A stretch of DNA of 64,000 nt from Euborellia annulipes (taxonomy: Eukaryota > Arthropoda > Insecta > Dermaptera > Anisolabididae), in contig JAKCPI010011790.1 in the NCBI GenBank assembly GCA_023213315.1, positions 1-64,000 of the forward strand, written 5' to 3'. The translations under genes were made by a program, and so were the position numbers. The number at the start of each line of letters is the position of its first letter. Position 1 is the stretch's first letter. The notes below the pieces were generated by a model. The model had not been told where the DNA came from. It did not search any database and was given only the letters and a program-made list of their open reading frames with translations. Below, one piece after another: positions 11,880 through 24,100 of the stretch.

Positions 11880-14500
11880 AAACAAAATCTCGCTTCAAAT
11901 GTAATTAAAATTTCATTGACTCAAAAAGTAGTAATTTGAATTTTCCACTCAATAATGAACTAACATGAAATTATCTTCAAAATAAAAATCACCTTTGCAA
12001 ACTTGAAAGGTTGGTAGCCCTGCGGGCTTCCTTCAAACTTTACCATCAAAAATGGCTGTCTTCTAATCCTATTATAATTTATTAATTATTTGTTTTTAAT
12101 CGATTTTTTCTCCATTTCTAACATAAATGTCACATTATCTCATTTTATTTATAGTGTCATTTTTACTTTTAAATGTTTAAAGTTTAATTGGTTGTCTATT
12201 TTTATTATTGTGTGCAAAATGTATGTGTTTTAAAAATATCAAAGCGAAGGCGTTTTATTTGAACCGTTAATATTTTTCAATGTTCCGAACTAAATGATTT
12301 TATAAACATACAAAATCACAGCTGCCTTTATAAATATGTAAGTAACAAATATTTTAAATATTTGATTTATAATTTCATTAATCTTTCTATCTGGAAAATC
12401 TATTTTACATCTTAAACATAGGATTTATTTATTTTTTTTCCTCAAAAACTAAATATAAAAAATAACCATTTTTTTTTATTTTAACAATAGTTAAATCATC
12501 ATATACTTCAAAAGAGTCATTAAAAGAAATGATAATGTTGCGAACAATCTGCTTTTCATTTATGTTTTTAATTATTATTAATGTCAATATAAACAATTCA
12601 TTATTGATACTCTATTATTACTTTGAATAATGAAATTGAAGAATATTACACTTTGAATAATGAAATTGAAGAATATTATCAAAACTTTTCTTCTAATGCA
12701 CTCTAATTTGAATAAATATAAATAAACAATTTGAAGACAACTCACAATCTGAGATGTGTAGGTGTTTTTGAAGAACTACTTATTGACTCAACTCAATTTG
12801 CTTAAAAAAAGAAGATATTTGTCTATTTATATTTTGGAACATACGTACCTAACAAACCCCTCAAATAGTAGGAAACTACTATAGGTCGTTAAGAATTGAC
12901 ATAGACTATTACATGTATGATATGATATAACTATTTAATTGATTTAAAACCATATTAATTTCAGTCATCAACCCAATCCAAAGTAATATTTTATTTGAAA
13001 TACCAATCAAAACCAAATCCAAATTAAAAAAGGATTTAAAAACAAAAGTTATTCACAATAATAAACTAAAGATTCATCCCCTAAATCACTTTGCTAATTG
13101 ATTTCTATTGTTTGAGGAGTAATTAGACTTTTCAGGTTTGATTTATTATAATAAATTCTTTCTTCGGCTTGGGCGTTTGTTGAGACTTTGATTAATAAAT
13201 GAAATTGTAAAATCACATTCCCTGGTCAAAATGTTGATCTCAATATTCATCAAGTACACTCACATCTTTTCTCTTATAAAAAGAATGGAAGAAAATTCAA
13301 TGTAGTTGCAAAACTCTCAAGCAAAAGTCACATTCTCACATCTACTCTTATTCTATCATTCTAGATATTTTTTTTATATTTAATTAAGTTTTGAAGTTTA
13401 TACTTCAAACAGGATAATTAAAATTTTGTCTAAGCTATTCTGCTAGAATCGTTTCTTCAAGCTCGATTCTCTTCATTTTCTACACTTGAAACAATTCAAT
13501 AGGGATAGGGATTCGTTATGGATTATTATCTTCTTAAAAAAAATTATTATCAATAGATGTCAAACATTTTAAAATAACATTTTTCATTAAACAAAAACAA
13601 AAGGATTTGTTGATTTTATATTTTTCTTATTAATTAATTAATTAATAAGATCATTTTTTCTTCATTAAGAAGAAAGTTTTATTCATTATTTATTTATTTA
13701 TATATATATACATTTGGGAAATAAATTTTTGTATACAGGATTAATATAATTTACACCGCAACTTCACACTTTCTTTTAATAAGATATGGTTTTGTTGACA
13801 TATTAGAAAACACTTTTTTTATTTCTTTTATAATTACAATAATCATATTTTTTGAATAAAATATTTTAGAGATTTTTGCTAAGACTTTCATTCTGTAAAG
13901 TAACTGAATTAACAATGATAAATGTTAACCGTAAAAATCTCAATTATATTATTAATTTAATTTCTTTGAGTAGGGAACATTATTCATGCCCCAGCTGCGC
14001 TTTTTACTAAACAGACCGAAAAACTCACTGTCTGCACCCAAGCACCCAGCGAATCAAATGTCGAATAGTATTTGCAAGTCCTGCACTTAGTGAGGTTCTC
14101 TTCGTTTCAATCGGTGAAATGTAAGTCTTCTATATTATCTGAAAAATCAAATCATTAGAAGCAATCAATAAAATTATTTTATTAATAGTAATGATTTTTA
14201 TTTCAAATTTCTTATTCCTTCCTTGCATTGATATTTTATAACTTGATATTCAATGCATGAGCTGATAAGAAATTTAAACCCCCTGGATATTCTGTTTCGT
14301 TCGTGTTAGTTCCATCTCTTTCTGGAGTGAATAGAAGAACATTTTCACTTATTTTATTGCATTTTGTGTGCTTGAGAATCAGCAATTTTTCTTTTTCGAA
14401 CTAGAGAATTTTATTTGTTAAACCCGGTCTGTTAGGCCTCTTTCTATTTCATAGCTGTTTGTCTATAAAGGCAGTGGTTTTCAACCTGGTTCTAGGGATA
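11880..14500. other. AT-rich intergenic DNA without recognised genes
   Basis: No coding exon is supported. A 30-bp unit (CTTTGAATAATGAAATTGAA...) is tandemly duplicated at 12621-12679. A stretch of more balanced composition at 13980-14126 ends in a donor-like GTAAGT and could be an untranslated exon of the downstream cytospin gene; that is only a guess. Confidence 0.5.
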
Positions 14501-14514
14501 CTACACTATAAATA

Positions 14515-14765
14515 AAAATCTGGTGTGACTGGTCGCACAGCACACAACCTTACCTTCGGTAATCGAAAGTTGTGCTCTATGCTTGTGACACCAGATTTTT
14601 TGTGTCGACATATATTTAGTTTCCGCCGATATATTAGAATTCAAGATGTAAAATTTATAAACATGAGAAAATATTTATATCTTGTTACTATGGCATCCAT
14701 TTCTCCTATCTTTCCTATGAAGTACAAGCAAAATGACAATATACATTTTAAAGAGCATCTAAAAA
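14515..14765. repeat. Repeat paired with an inverted copy at 15880-16137
   Basis: Segments such as GGTAATCGAAAG, GTGTCGACATATATTTAGTT and TCTCCTATCTTTCCTATGAA recur in inverted order at 15880-16137 and, in part, at 45655-45850. It belongs to a dispersed family whose other part contains the ACTTTCTCT...AGAGAAAGT ends. Confidence 0.7.
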
Positions 14766-14786
14766 ATAAGCTCGAGGCAAACAACA

Positions 14787-14830
14787 TTTGTCCTGATGAA
14801 GGCCGGAATATCGGCCGAAACGTAGACAAA
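14787..14830 (+). ncRNA. Hammerhead-ribozyme-like motif with all core elements
   Basis: The order is TTTGTC (14787-14792), CTGATGA (14793-14799), A, stem II GGCCG/CGGCC with loop GAATAT (14801-14816), GAAA (14817-14820), CGTA (14821-14824), GACAAA (14825-14830). TTTGTC and GACAAA pair over 6 bp as stem I. Stem III is reduced to the C-G of CGTA, and GUA is an allowed cleavage triplet. Such minimal type-I hammerheads with a tiny stem III are known from Penelope-like elements, where they are thought to work as dimers. It lies at the end of a repeat whose other copies are at 24885-25235. Confidence 0.6.
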
Positions 14831-15479
14831 TATATGAAATAAAGACAAATATAATTTTCTTTATTGTTTTTTGGCTGCCTGGATATCCTCACTACTCAAT
14901 CTAAAAAATAATTTATTTTTGAATTTTAATCAAAATCGTTAGAGCAAATTTTGAGAAAATCGAAAAAACTAACAAAGTCGCATCTGTAAAGTACCAATAC
15001 TTTCTATATATATTCATATATAGGTGAGAGAAAGTAAAAATCTGGTGTGCCTAGTTAAAATAGTGTGATGTTCTATTACACTAGATCTCTATAAAATTTG
15101 AGAAATTTGGTGAAATTGGCGGTGTAGGAAGGTCAAAAAAGGTTACAGTTATCCTTGTTCAATACTTAGAGAGGAAACATTAAGTTAAGTAATGGCTAAT
15201 ATTCCGTTTAGATAATACTTTTTTGGATTATAATGATAATAAAGTGTTTGACAGTTAAGAACTCACTCACTCTCCTAACAGAAGCTAGTAGGTAACTGGG
15301 TCTATGACTTTTATCTGGGCAACAAATTGAATCAACACTTTATTTATAATTTGATTAAAGAAACATCTTCGCATTCTATTGACTACATTTATTTACAATT
15401 TATAAAATATGTATTGATAGTCGTAGAAAAATCCATAATTATTTTTGAAAAAAAAAACAACAACTTTTTACTTTCTCTT

Positions 15480-15880
15480 ACCTATGTATATATGTAATAT
15501 ATATATAGAGAGAAAGTATTGGTTTCATGTCAAAAATTCGATGTCGAGATTTTGATGGATCTTTACGTTTTGAGGTCCCCTGAATCCAAAAAAAGTGATT
15601 TTCGCGACATGGTCTGTCTGTCTGTGTGTCTGTGTGTGTGTGTGTGTGTGTTCAATTTTAAGCATGAAGGAATTGAGCTAGGAAGTTGAAATTTTATATT
15701 TAAGTTAGGCAGCCCCCGGGACCGGAAAAATAAGCTTTTAATCAAAATCGGCCAAAGGGTACTAGTACTTTACTGATGTACTTTTTCAGTTTTTTTCAAT
15801 TTTCTCAAAATTCGCTCTAACGATTTTGATTAAAATTCAAAAATCAATTATTTTTTAGATGCTCTTTCAAATGTATATTC
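15480..15880. repeat. Dispersed repeat with ACTTTCTCT ends and a TG microsatellite
   Basis: It begins TTTTTACTTTCTCTTACC followed by its inverse AGAGAAAGT, then a TTCGATGTCGAGATTTTGATGG block and (TCTG)n(TG)n at about 15623-15650. Copies or parts recur at 21600-21700, 38066-38165, 46270-46640, 47395-47840, 50450-50830 and 54580-54610. No ORF is seen. Confidence 0.75.
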
Positions 15881-16284
15881 TCGTTTTGCCCTCAAAATTG
15901 TTTGAAGCACACTTTACTCTTGTGCTTCATAGAAAAGATAGGAGAAATGGTTGCTATGGTAACAAAATATAAATATTTTCCCATACTTATAAATTTTACA
16001 TCTTGAATTTTAATATATCGGCGGAAACTAAATATATGTCGACACGAAAATCTGGTGTGACAGCACAGAACACAACTTTCGATTACCGAAGGTAAGAGAA
16101 AGCTGTGTGCTGTGCGACAGTCACACCAGATTTTTTTAACGGTAATTCTGTCTTCTGCTTATCTCACTTTAAATAAAGATCTATTATTAAAAAAAAAAAA
16201 ATGAAGGGGGGGGGGGGGGGTGAAAAACACCCAGGGGGGGGGGGGGGAAAAGAATGGGGGGACTCCTATAAACAATTCCATTAA

Positions 16285-16495
16285 TATTTATCAGGATAAA
16301 TAAAAGGCCAAGCTGGTATGTTTCTTTCTTTATTATAGAACCCACAGCGACGTTTCGGTCGAAAAAACCCTTTCTGTTGACTGAACCCTAGCCATGAAGA
16401 TGTTCGATTAGTTGACCGAAACGTCGTTGTGCCTTCTACAATAAAGAAAGAAACATAGCTGCTTGGCCTTTGATTTATCCTACTAAATATTGATT
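16285..16495. repeat. Foldback element with GACGTTTCGGTC motifs
   Basis: Inverted arms (AGGATAAATAAAAGGCCAAG and its inverse) enclose GACGTTTCGGTC on the left and GACCGAAACGTC on the right, with ATGAAGA upstream of the latter. The same family occurs at 40745-40965. Confidence 0.75.
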
Positions 16496-17021
16496 CATCT
16501 ATTCACCTCGCTATTACAATTAATATTTGTTTTAATTAAATTATTTGTAGTTACTGTCCGCGAATTTTTCTATAGATATTTATCATTAGAATAATTTAAT
16601 GAAAAAAAAATCATTTTTTTATTTCATTGGAAAGTATCAGCCCGTCTTCCAGAATCCTTGTTAATTGTCTTAAACCGCTTTCAAAGACTGAGTCTCATCT
16701 GTGATCATGCGATCTTATTTCGTTAACTTTAACGAGAAAGTTTTCCGTTTCTAACTCCACTTACAAATTTGTGATATAGCTGTTGAATAAATTACCAAAA
16801 TAAAACAACTTCGTTTAGGACCATGGAACATGGAAATATCTCGGCTGCGAAGGCCCATTGTTTCACTAAATTGTTTATGGGAGTACAAATATTTTTGAAT
16901 CGCTGAACCCTCTAAAGAATTGTGGGGATCCCTCACAACTTTTCTTTTAGATTAAGGGTTACCATATTTTTTCAAAGCCAAACCGAAGGCAATTATATAA
17001 TTTTATTTCTAGTATATTCTA

Positions 17022-17222
17022 CAGTAGAGTCTTCAATATTCCGGCTAATCTTGGCGTGTTGAAAAGCCATTTCTTCTGGATATTGCAGCAAAAAAAGGAA
17101 TAATTTAAAAAAAAAACAAAGTGACTTTACAGATTTTTTCAAGAGATAAATATTAAATTCTGCATTAGTTTTTTTCGGATAATCCGGCATATGGCCGGTA
17201 CCGGTTAGGCCGTACTCTACTA
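17022..17222. mobile_element. pogo/Tigger-like MITE
   Basis: It starts CAGTAGAGTCTTC after a TA and ends GTACTCTACTA. The interior has ATTCCGGCTAATC and GGATAATCCGGC near opposite ends, as in the relatives at 23490-23968 and 54989-55381. It is about 200 bp and non-coding. Confidence 0.6.
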
Positions 17223-17359
17223 TATTTAGTTGCACAAGAACATGTTTCGGCTGATTTCAAGTCGGTAGAAGAAATTTAAAACTCATTGACGTTTAGATCT
17301 AAAAACTGGGACATATTCAACACCCGGTCGAGACATTGGACAAGTGTTTAAAACCGGGA

Positions 17360-17584
17360 CAGTGGCGTCATTGGGGGGGGGGGCAATCTCCCCCCAAGGC
17401 TCTGATTATTTTAAAATTTGGGGAATATTATTCTTAAATAAAATATTTCAAAATACCGGTATATCTACGTGTATATAAACTCTACAAAATTAAACATCTT
17501 TTGGCCAAATTTTAGTACCTATTTGTAAATAAATTTTAAGAGAAAAAAACGTTTGCCCCCCCTTTCAAGAAAAAGACGCTACTG
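17360..17584. mobile_element. hAT-like MITE, CAGTGGCGTC ends
   Basis: The ends CAGTGGCGTC and GACGCTACTG are flanked by a perfect 8-bp duplication AACCGGGA (17352-17359, 17585-17592). It is 225 bp, with G and C runs inside. Confidence 0.9.
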
Positions 17585-17799
17585 AACCGGGACTCTCCCG
17601 ACGAAACCGGGACGTATGGTAACCCTATTTAAAAATAAGAATATCTACGAAAGTAATTGATAAAAAAAATATATTTTGATTGGAATCTTAACTTTACTGC
17701 TCTATTATTTTATTCATTCGTTTCAATTTTCTTTATAAAAGTAAAAAATTTGAATTTAAATAATTCAAATTCTAACAATAAACTTCGTAACAAAGAGTA

Positions 17800-18172
17800 G
17801 TGGGGGGGATCGTAAGCAAGTTTGTCTGAGAGGACGATGTGGCAACATGGCAACGTGGCGAGACGTCATCAGCGTCGACAGCGGCGACAGCACACACCTG
17901 TGGCTCTGTGTGTGACTGCCTTGTTGTTCTTGCTGCTCTTCAATTCACTTGCATTCAGTTTCTTTAGATCGAGCTGAGCTAAACATTGCATCAAGGCTTA
18001 AGGCCTCTTATTTCAATGCCCTTCTCTGTATTCAACCCTTTTTGTTTGATGATGAATAGTTAACAAATCATTTTCTTCTCTCTCTCTCTCAACGAGGAGT
18101 GAATTTTTTTTTTCTTCTTCGAAGATTGGTTTTCTCTTAAAGAGAAGGAGGTAAACGCCCACCTCTTTCACG
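17800..18172 (+). promoter_or_regulatory. Probable cytospin promoter and 5'UTR
   Basis: A locally GC-richer segment (for example GGCAACGTGGCGAGACGTCATC, 17840-17870) stands out from the AT-rich surroundings and runs into the cytospin start codon. CpG dinucleotides are more frequent here. No TATA box or initiator could be assigned with confidence. Confidence 0.45.
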
Positions 18173-21100
18173 ATGGATAAAATCAAATCTCTGTTTCGTC
18201 GACAAACTCCCTCTGGATCTAGTAAAGGATCACTCACTACTTTGACGGAACCCCAAGAACAACAGAACCAACTCCACCATGGCAAGGTAAAAAAAAAAAT
18301 TAAAAAAAAGTGGTCGTCGTCGAGCTCCTTGTCCTAGAAATCAGACTAATGACCTTGAAAAACAGGCTTTCTAATCTATTATTTTCTAAACAATTTTTTT
18401 TTCCAAATATGGATTTCTTTTTTCGATATCTAAAATGGAATTACTCTTTTTTTAATTCAGATAAATTGAAATTACCCAAAGTTTTTTAACGTCAAAAAAG
18501 TAAAAAAATTTTGAGTAAATGCTGATTTCTAAAATATTCTCCTATCTTAGCTTCTTATATCTTTTATGTAGTGTTAATTAATGATAAAATTCAGTCAAGG
18601 ATTTTAACAAAACTTTTTTGTTTGATTTATTGACATTTGTCAATTGATTGATGAAGGAAAATGGAGCTAAACCTTTACATAAACCCATTTTAACTTTTTT
18701 TTCTTATAATTCTTAATTTAAGTATTAGAGTTTTATAAAAAAAAAAAGTGAAGAACCAATATATAAATTTAAACAAAATTTTGGAAGTCTAGGTTTGAAA
18801 TAAACTTTGTTTTTTCATATTATTCCTTTGAAATTATTTTCTTAATTATAATTATATCTTCTTCTAAAGCTATTAAGATATTAGATCATGTTAATTAATC
18901 TACAATACGATTTCCAAGAAGTACCTTTATAAATTGAAGTGAAAACAGTGGGACTAAGAACGAAATTTTTCTTAAAATGAACCACCAACATTTTTAATTC
19001 TACAGCGAAAGGGCTTCTGATATTTTATCATTTTAATAGAAATTTTTTAAAGAACATATCTTGAATGCCTGACTAATAAAGATTTTACTTCGAATTCATG
19101 GTTTGTGTGTTCTATGACCACGCATCACGAATATCTCCTTAAAAAGTGCTAAATGTCCTTTTTCTTATCTCTACTATTCTAATATTGATATTACTTATGC
19201 AAACTTTTTTTATGATATAAAACTCTAATAAAAATTCATATTTTAATATTAAATTTTCTGAATTTGTAATTCATTTTTAAATAATATTTTATATTAATTT
19301 CATTAACATCATTTTTTCTCAGTTTTTTACAACAATATTAATACGTATTTCTCTTAGAAATATTAATGATTCATATTTCAAATTTATATTTCTCTTATCA
19401 CAAGATACCCGCCCGATTTCTGATAATGATCCAGCGATATTTATAGTTAGTAAATTGAAACGATTAATTAATAAAAAAAACTGTGATCCTAAGCTCTCTG
19501 GGGTCGATAAACTAGTTGATGGATTTTATTTCATGTTAAGACTTGGAATTTCAAGGTTCACTACAAAAGAAGGGGTGGTAATAAATGAAACAGAGTTTAT
19601 TAATTAGACAGGGGCGTATATAGAAATTTTTTCGGGGGGGGCTGTTCTCAAAAATTTTGTTTTTCGCGGAACCAAAATTTTTTCCCGTCCGTATTTTACC
19701 TTTTTTAGAGAAGCAAAATTTTTCCCGCCCGCGGAACCAAAATTTTTTTTCATGTGCCGTTCGTGGAACCAGAAATTTTATTTTTTCCGGCCGTAAAAAT
19801 ATTTTACCTTTTTTTTAGAGAAGCAAAATTTTTCCCATCCGCGGTACCAAAATTTTTTTCATGTGCCGTTCGCGGAACGTTTCCCTCTTTTGAGGTACCT
19901 GGGGTTTTCGTGCTGCGGGGCCGAGCAAACATTTCGGGGGGGAGGGGCGAGACCCATTATTGGCTCTATATCCCTATAGGGCTATATGCATTTAGAAAAT
20001 TTCGGGGGGGGCCTGGGCCCCTCGGCCTCCCCTTATATACGCCCTTGTAATTAGAAAACAAAGGCAAGATTTCCTTCAAATTTTTTCAAATTTATCAAAA
20101 TTTCTCTTAAAAAAGAATAATTTTAAATTAGGGAACTGCCAATTAAAATTTTGTCATCAAAATAGTAAAAACATTTCAAAAGAATCATTAGAAAGTCGAA
20201 ATCCATGTTATATATCGTGGTAATTTATGTTCCAATAAAATATATCAAAACAGCCATCTAATCCAATTTCTCACCCCTATTAATCACAAATTTACAATAC
20301 GGATTAGAGAAAAGATTGACCTATTAACCTTTTTGAACTAATGAGCAATAATCCATAACTTTGGTAATAATGACGTGAATATGAGTAATTATCCTTCATT
20401 TTTTAATTAGTTATTTAATTGAATTGTCGTTTTCAATTTATTCTTAACTTCTTCACAATAATATAAAAAAAAAAAAAATGAAAGTTATTTTCTAACCTTT
20501 TGAAAGTATTCCCATGGGCCAATTTTGTCTGTTTATATATATCAATACAGTATAATATTTAATATAAAAACATTTTCATTCGCCAATTGTTTTCAACACT
20601 TGGAATTGAATCTAAATTCATTAAATGTCTATTACTGACAGCTGGCCTCTAAACTCAAATCACTCTATGACACTTTGAACTCACATTTTTATTTTATACC
20701 ATATATTCATAAAAAAACTTTCAATGGACTTTCTATAATTAAGTATCTTAAATTTACATTTCCTCATCCTCTGAGACTCTTGTCCTTTGGCAAAGATTTC
20801 CTTTTCAAGAGAAGATATTTTACTCAGATTAGAGCTTATTAATAGGAAATAGGAGAAAGTTGAAATAATTTTTATAACTACTTTTCTAGAAATATGCTCT
20901 GTCACATTGAATAGCGCCCTTTTTGCAGATAGTTCATAAATTAATCATACAGCTATTCTCATTATTTATTATTTATACATTTTCCGACTTATGTGGAAAT
21001 GCAATACATCACTGTTGGTTTAGTAAATAGTTTAAAATTGTATGTCCTTTATAAAAATTTTAAAAAAATTAAACTATATATCTACTACTATCAGTAGGCA

Positions 21101-24100
21101 GGTTTTATTTAGATAAGCTTTATTTTTAGCTTCGTCTTAAATAGATAATTGAACGACTAGAAAAAAAAATTTTGAATTTTATATTAGCGAAAATATTTAT
21201 ATAAATACTCCCTGAGATTTAATTTGCAAAGTCATAAGTCATCTTAGCATAACACTAATCCCTAATCGTACAGTCAAATCCGAGTAGATCTTGTCATTAT
21301 AATATTTTATTAAGTATCATACTTATATATATTAAATAAGATAAAAACATTAGATATATAATTTTTCAATCAGAATGAAAAAAATGTTTCGAGTACTTTC
21401 AATTATTGTTTTCCCGGTTGAGAAACTGAGATGTTTGATAAAATTCCGTCGAAGGCCACATCACGTTTATTTATTTTTCCAACGACTTACACCTGCAGTG
21501 GCGTCATTTCAACTATTTCCTGGGGGGGGGGGGGGGATTTTTCTTGGGAGGGGGGCAAACTTTTTTTTTTAATTTACCTAAAAAAAAAAATATAAAATCT
21601 CAACCTAGGAGGTTTTTCGGACTCACGGGACCTCAAAACGTGTATATCCATCAAAATTTCGACATCGAATTTTTGACTCCTATACTTCCCTCTATATGGA
21701 GCATTCCACGCCAAACCAAAAATTTTAGCTTTTGTTTCCTCCATTTTTTGATATTTTTAGTCTGGTTAATTTTGAGATTTTTTTGTTCATGTTAAATATT
21801 GGTTTTGCCATAACTCCTACAAAATTGGTCCAATTTCCAACTTTTTTTTTTTTGAAATTTTTGTTTGTTTGTGTAGTTTTCAAGAAAAAAATACAATTAA
21901 TTTTTTTTGAATAATTTTTCTGTGTCATTTTCAAATTTCAAAATTTTAGTCATTTTCTGAAAATCATGCATTCTTCAAAATTTTTCAAATTTTCAAAAAT
22001 CGAAAAAAATAGTAGGCATGGTGATCCCACGACCGGAAAGGTCTGAAAAGTTGTGGAATGAATAATTCTTTGTTACCAAAAATTTTCAGGAAAATCGAAG
22101 TCCGGTATGCATGATTTTCAGAAAATATCCAAAATTTTGAAATTTTAAAATGACACTGAATGAAAAAGTACACAAAAAAAAAAAAAAATTTCAAAAAAAA
22201 AAGTTGGAAATTTTTTAAATAATTCTCTAGGCCAGTGGTGCGCAACCCGTGGGTCGAGACCCCCAGAGGGGGGGGGGAAAAAATTTTCCGGGTTTAAGGG
22301 GGGGGGGATATAGAAATTTTTTTTTGGGGGGGCGATCAAAATTTTTTGGAAAAATTTTTTTTGCCAAGGGTCGCGATAAATTTTTTCAAAAAAATGGGGG
22401 TCGCAAATGAAGATAGGTTGCGCACCACTGCTCTAGGCCAACATAGAAATAATTGAACTATTTTTGTAGGAGTTATGAGCAAAAAAAGGGGTTTTTTCAA
22501 GTCAAGATAACAATAAATTAAACACAAGGTTTATCTTATTGAATTTTATTCTTAATCGGAAATATTTGATATTTCAATTTTATTATTAGAAACAAAACTT
22601 GTTTTTCACTCCCGTTTTTTTCTGAATTGTAATTCTATCAGTTAATATTGACTGAGAATGAATAGTTGTGTATATTAATTAATTAAATCACTTTCATTTA
22701 CAATTAATTAAAAGAGTGTAATTTTAAAAAACTTGTTACAATTTTTTTTTCTATATTAAATTTTGTTGGTTTAAAAATCTCCTTTCTTTTTAAGCCACTA
22801 TTTGTTTTAAATCACTACTTATTTAACTTTAATAATATGATGTCATCTTTATTCTCCCTCTCTCTTGTTCTAATAAGAGAAATCCATTGCAATTTAATTA
22901 GAAAAACACATTAAATATCACTTGAAAAAAATTGTTAGACTAAAGTCAATGACCGATGGGTTACTGACCTAAAAATTCTAAGACATGTTTAACATATTAA
23001 TTAAATTAAATTCTTTGTCCACATTTGATCTAAAAAAATTATCTTTCCTGATTTGATTTGAAAATTACAATAATTAGAGTAGTAAAATTTATTAGTTTAA
23101 TAGGATAAAAAAATTTATTTTAAAAATAAACTAATTTGTGGGTATCCGGATGTCTTTCTTCTCTGATCCCATTCCCTTAGTTTTCTACTATTTTAAAGAA
23201 AGAGATCCTCCCGCTGGATAAATACCTGCAGGACCGACTCCCTAAATTTTGACCACCAGTTTATTTCTCTCTCTCTCATGTTCTAATAAGAGAAATCCAT
23301 TTCGATTTAATTAAGAAAAACACATTAAATATCACTTGAAAAAAATTGTTAAAGTAATCTTATCTGACTTTTGTTTCAAGAACTCCTCGAGGCATTAGTC
23401 ATGTTTTTTAAGAACATGATTTTTGCGGGATCTAGCAACATAACATAACTTTAGAAAAACAAAATATTCAATTTTTATTTGATACTACTGTGAGTCTTGC
23501 TAATCCGGCCTAAACGGGACTCCTTTCTGAAAATGCCGGATTATCAGAAACATATAAAATTATACATATAATACTACAATATAATAATATATGGACCCTT
23601 TTATGCAATGGTGTGTGAAAAACAAAAAAAATAGTTTTTAGAAAAAAAAAAAAAATATTTTTTTTTTTTTTTTGGGATATAATATATTTTTCTTTTTATT
23701 TTGGAAAAAAAAATAAATAAAATTTTTTTTTAAAAATATATTAAAAAAAATATTATTTAAATAAATTAAAAAAAAATATTTTGGTAATTTATTTTTTTTT
23801 TTTTTGGCTTTAACACACATTAAAAAAAAGGTCAATCTCTTTAAAAAATCTGTAATGACACTTTATTTTCTTAAATTACCCCATTTTTTTTGCTGCAAAA
23901 TCATCTTTTCAACACCCCGGATTAGCCGGTAAGCTGGAGTATCGAAGTCCGGATTAGCAAGACTACTCTCTTAGAAAACGGAGTAGATGTATAAATGTTT
24001 GCTGAGATAAAGCCAACAAATTATTAGGTCCCTTGTTAAATCATTTTTAAAACCTTAAATTATATAGAACCATTCCAGCATTGATGTTATCATCTTCTTC

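Larger units (their letters stand above)
11283..12078. repeat. Segment with copied piece of the GNAT last exon, bounded by 23-bp direct repeats
   Basis: A 23-bp sequence beginning CTGTCTTCTAATCC occurs at 11283-11305 and again at 12056-12078. Directly after the first copy, 11306-11345 matches 10987-11026 of the GNAT last exon at 37 of 40 positions. This suggests a diverged tandem duplication of the gene tail, later interrupted by a MITE and a tRNA-like repeat. Confidence 0.6.

Noticed and set aside
14525..14842. 105-residue ORF
   Set aside because: It lies entirely within dispersed repeat text and a hammerhead-like motif and has no family resemblance.
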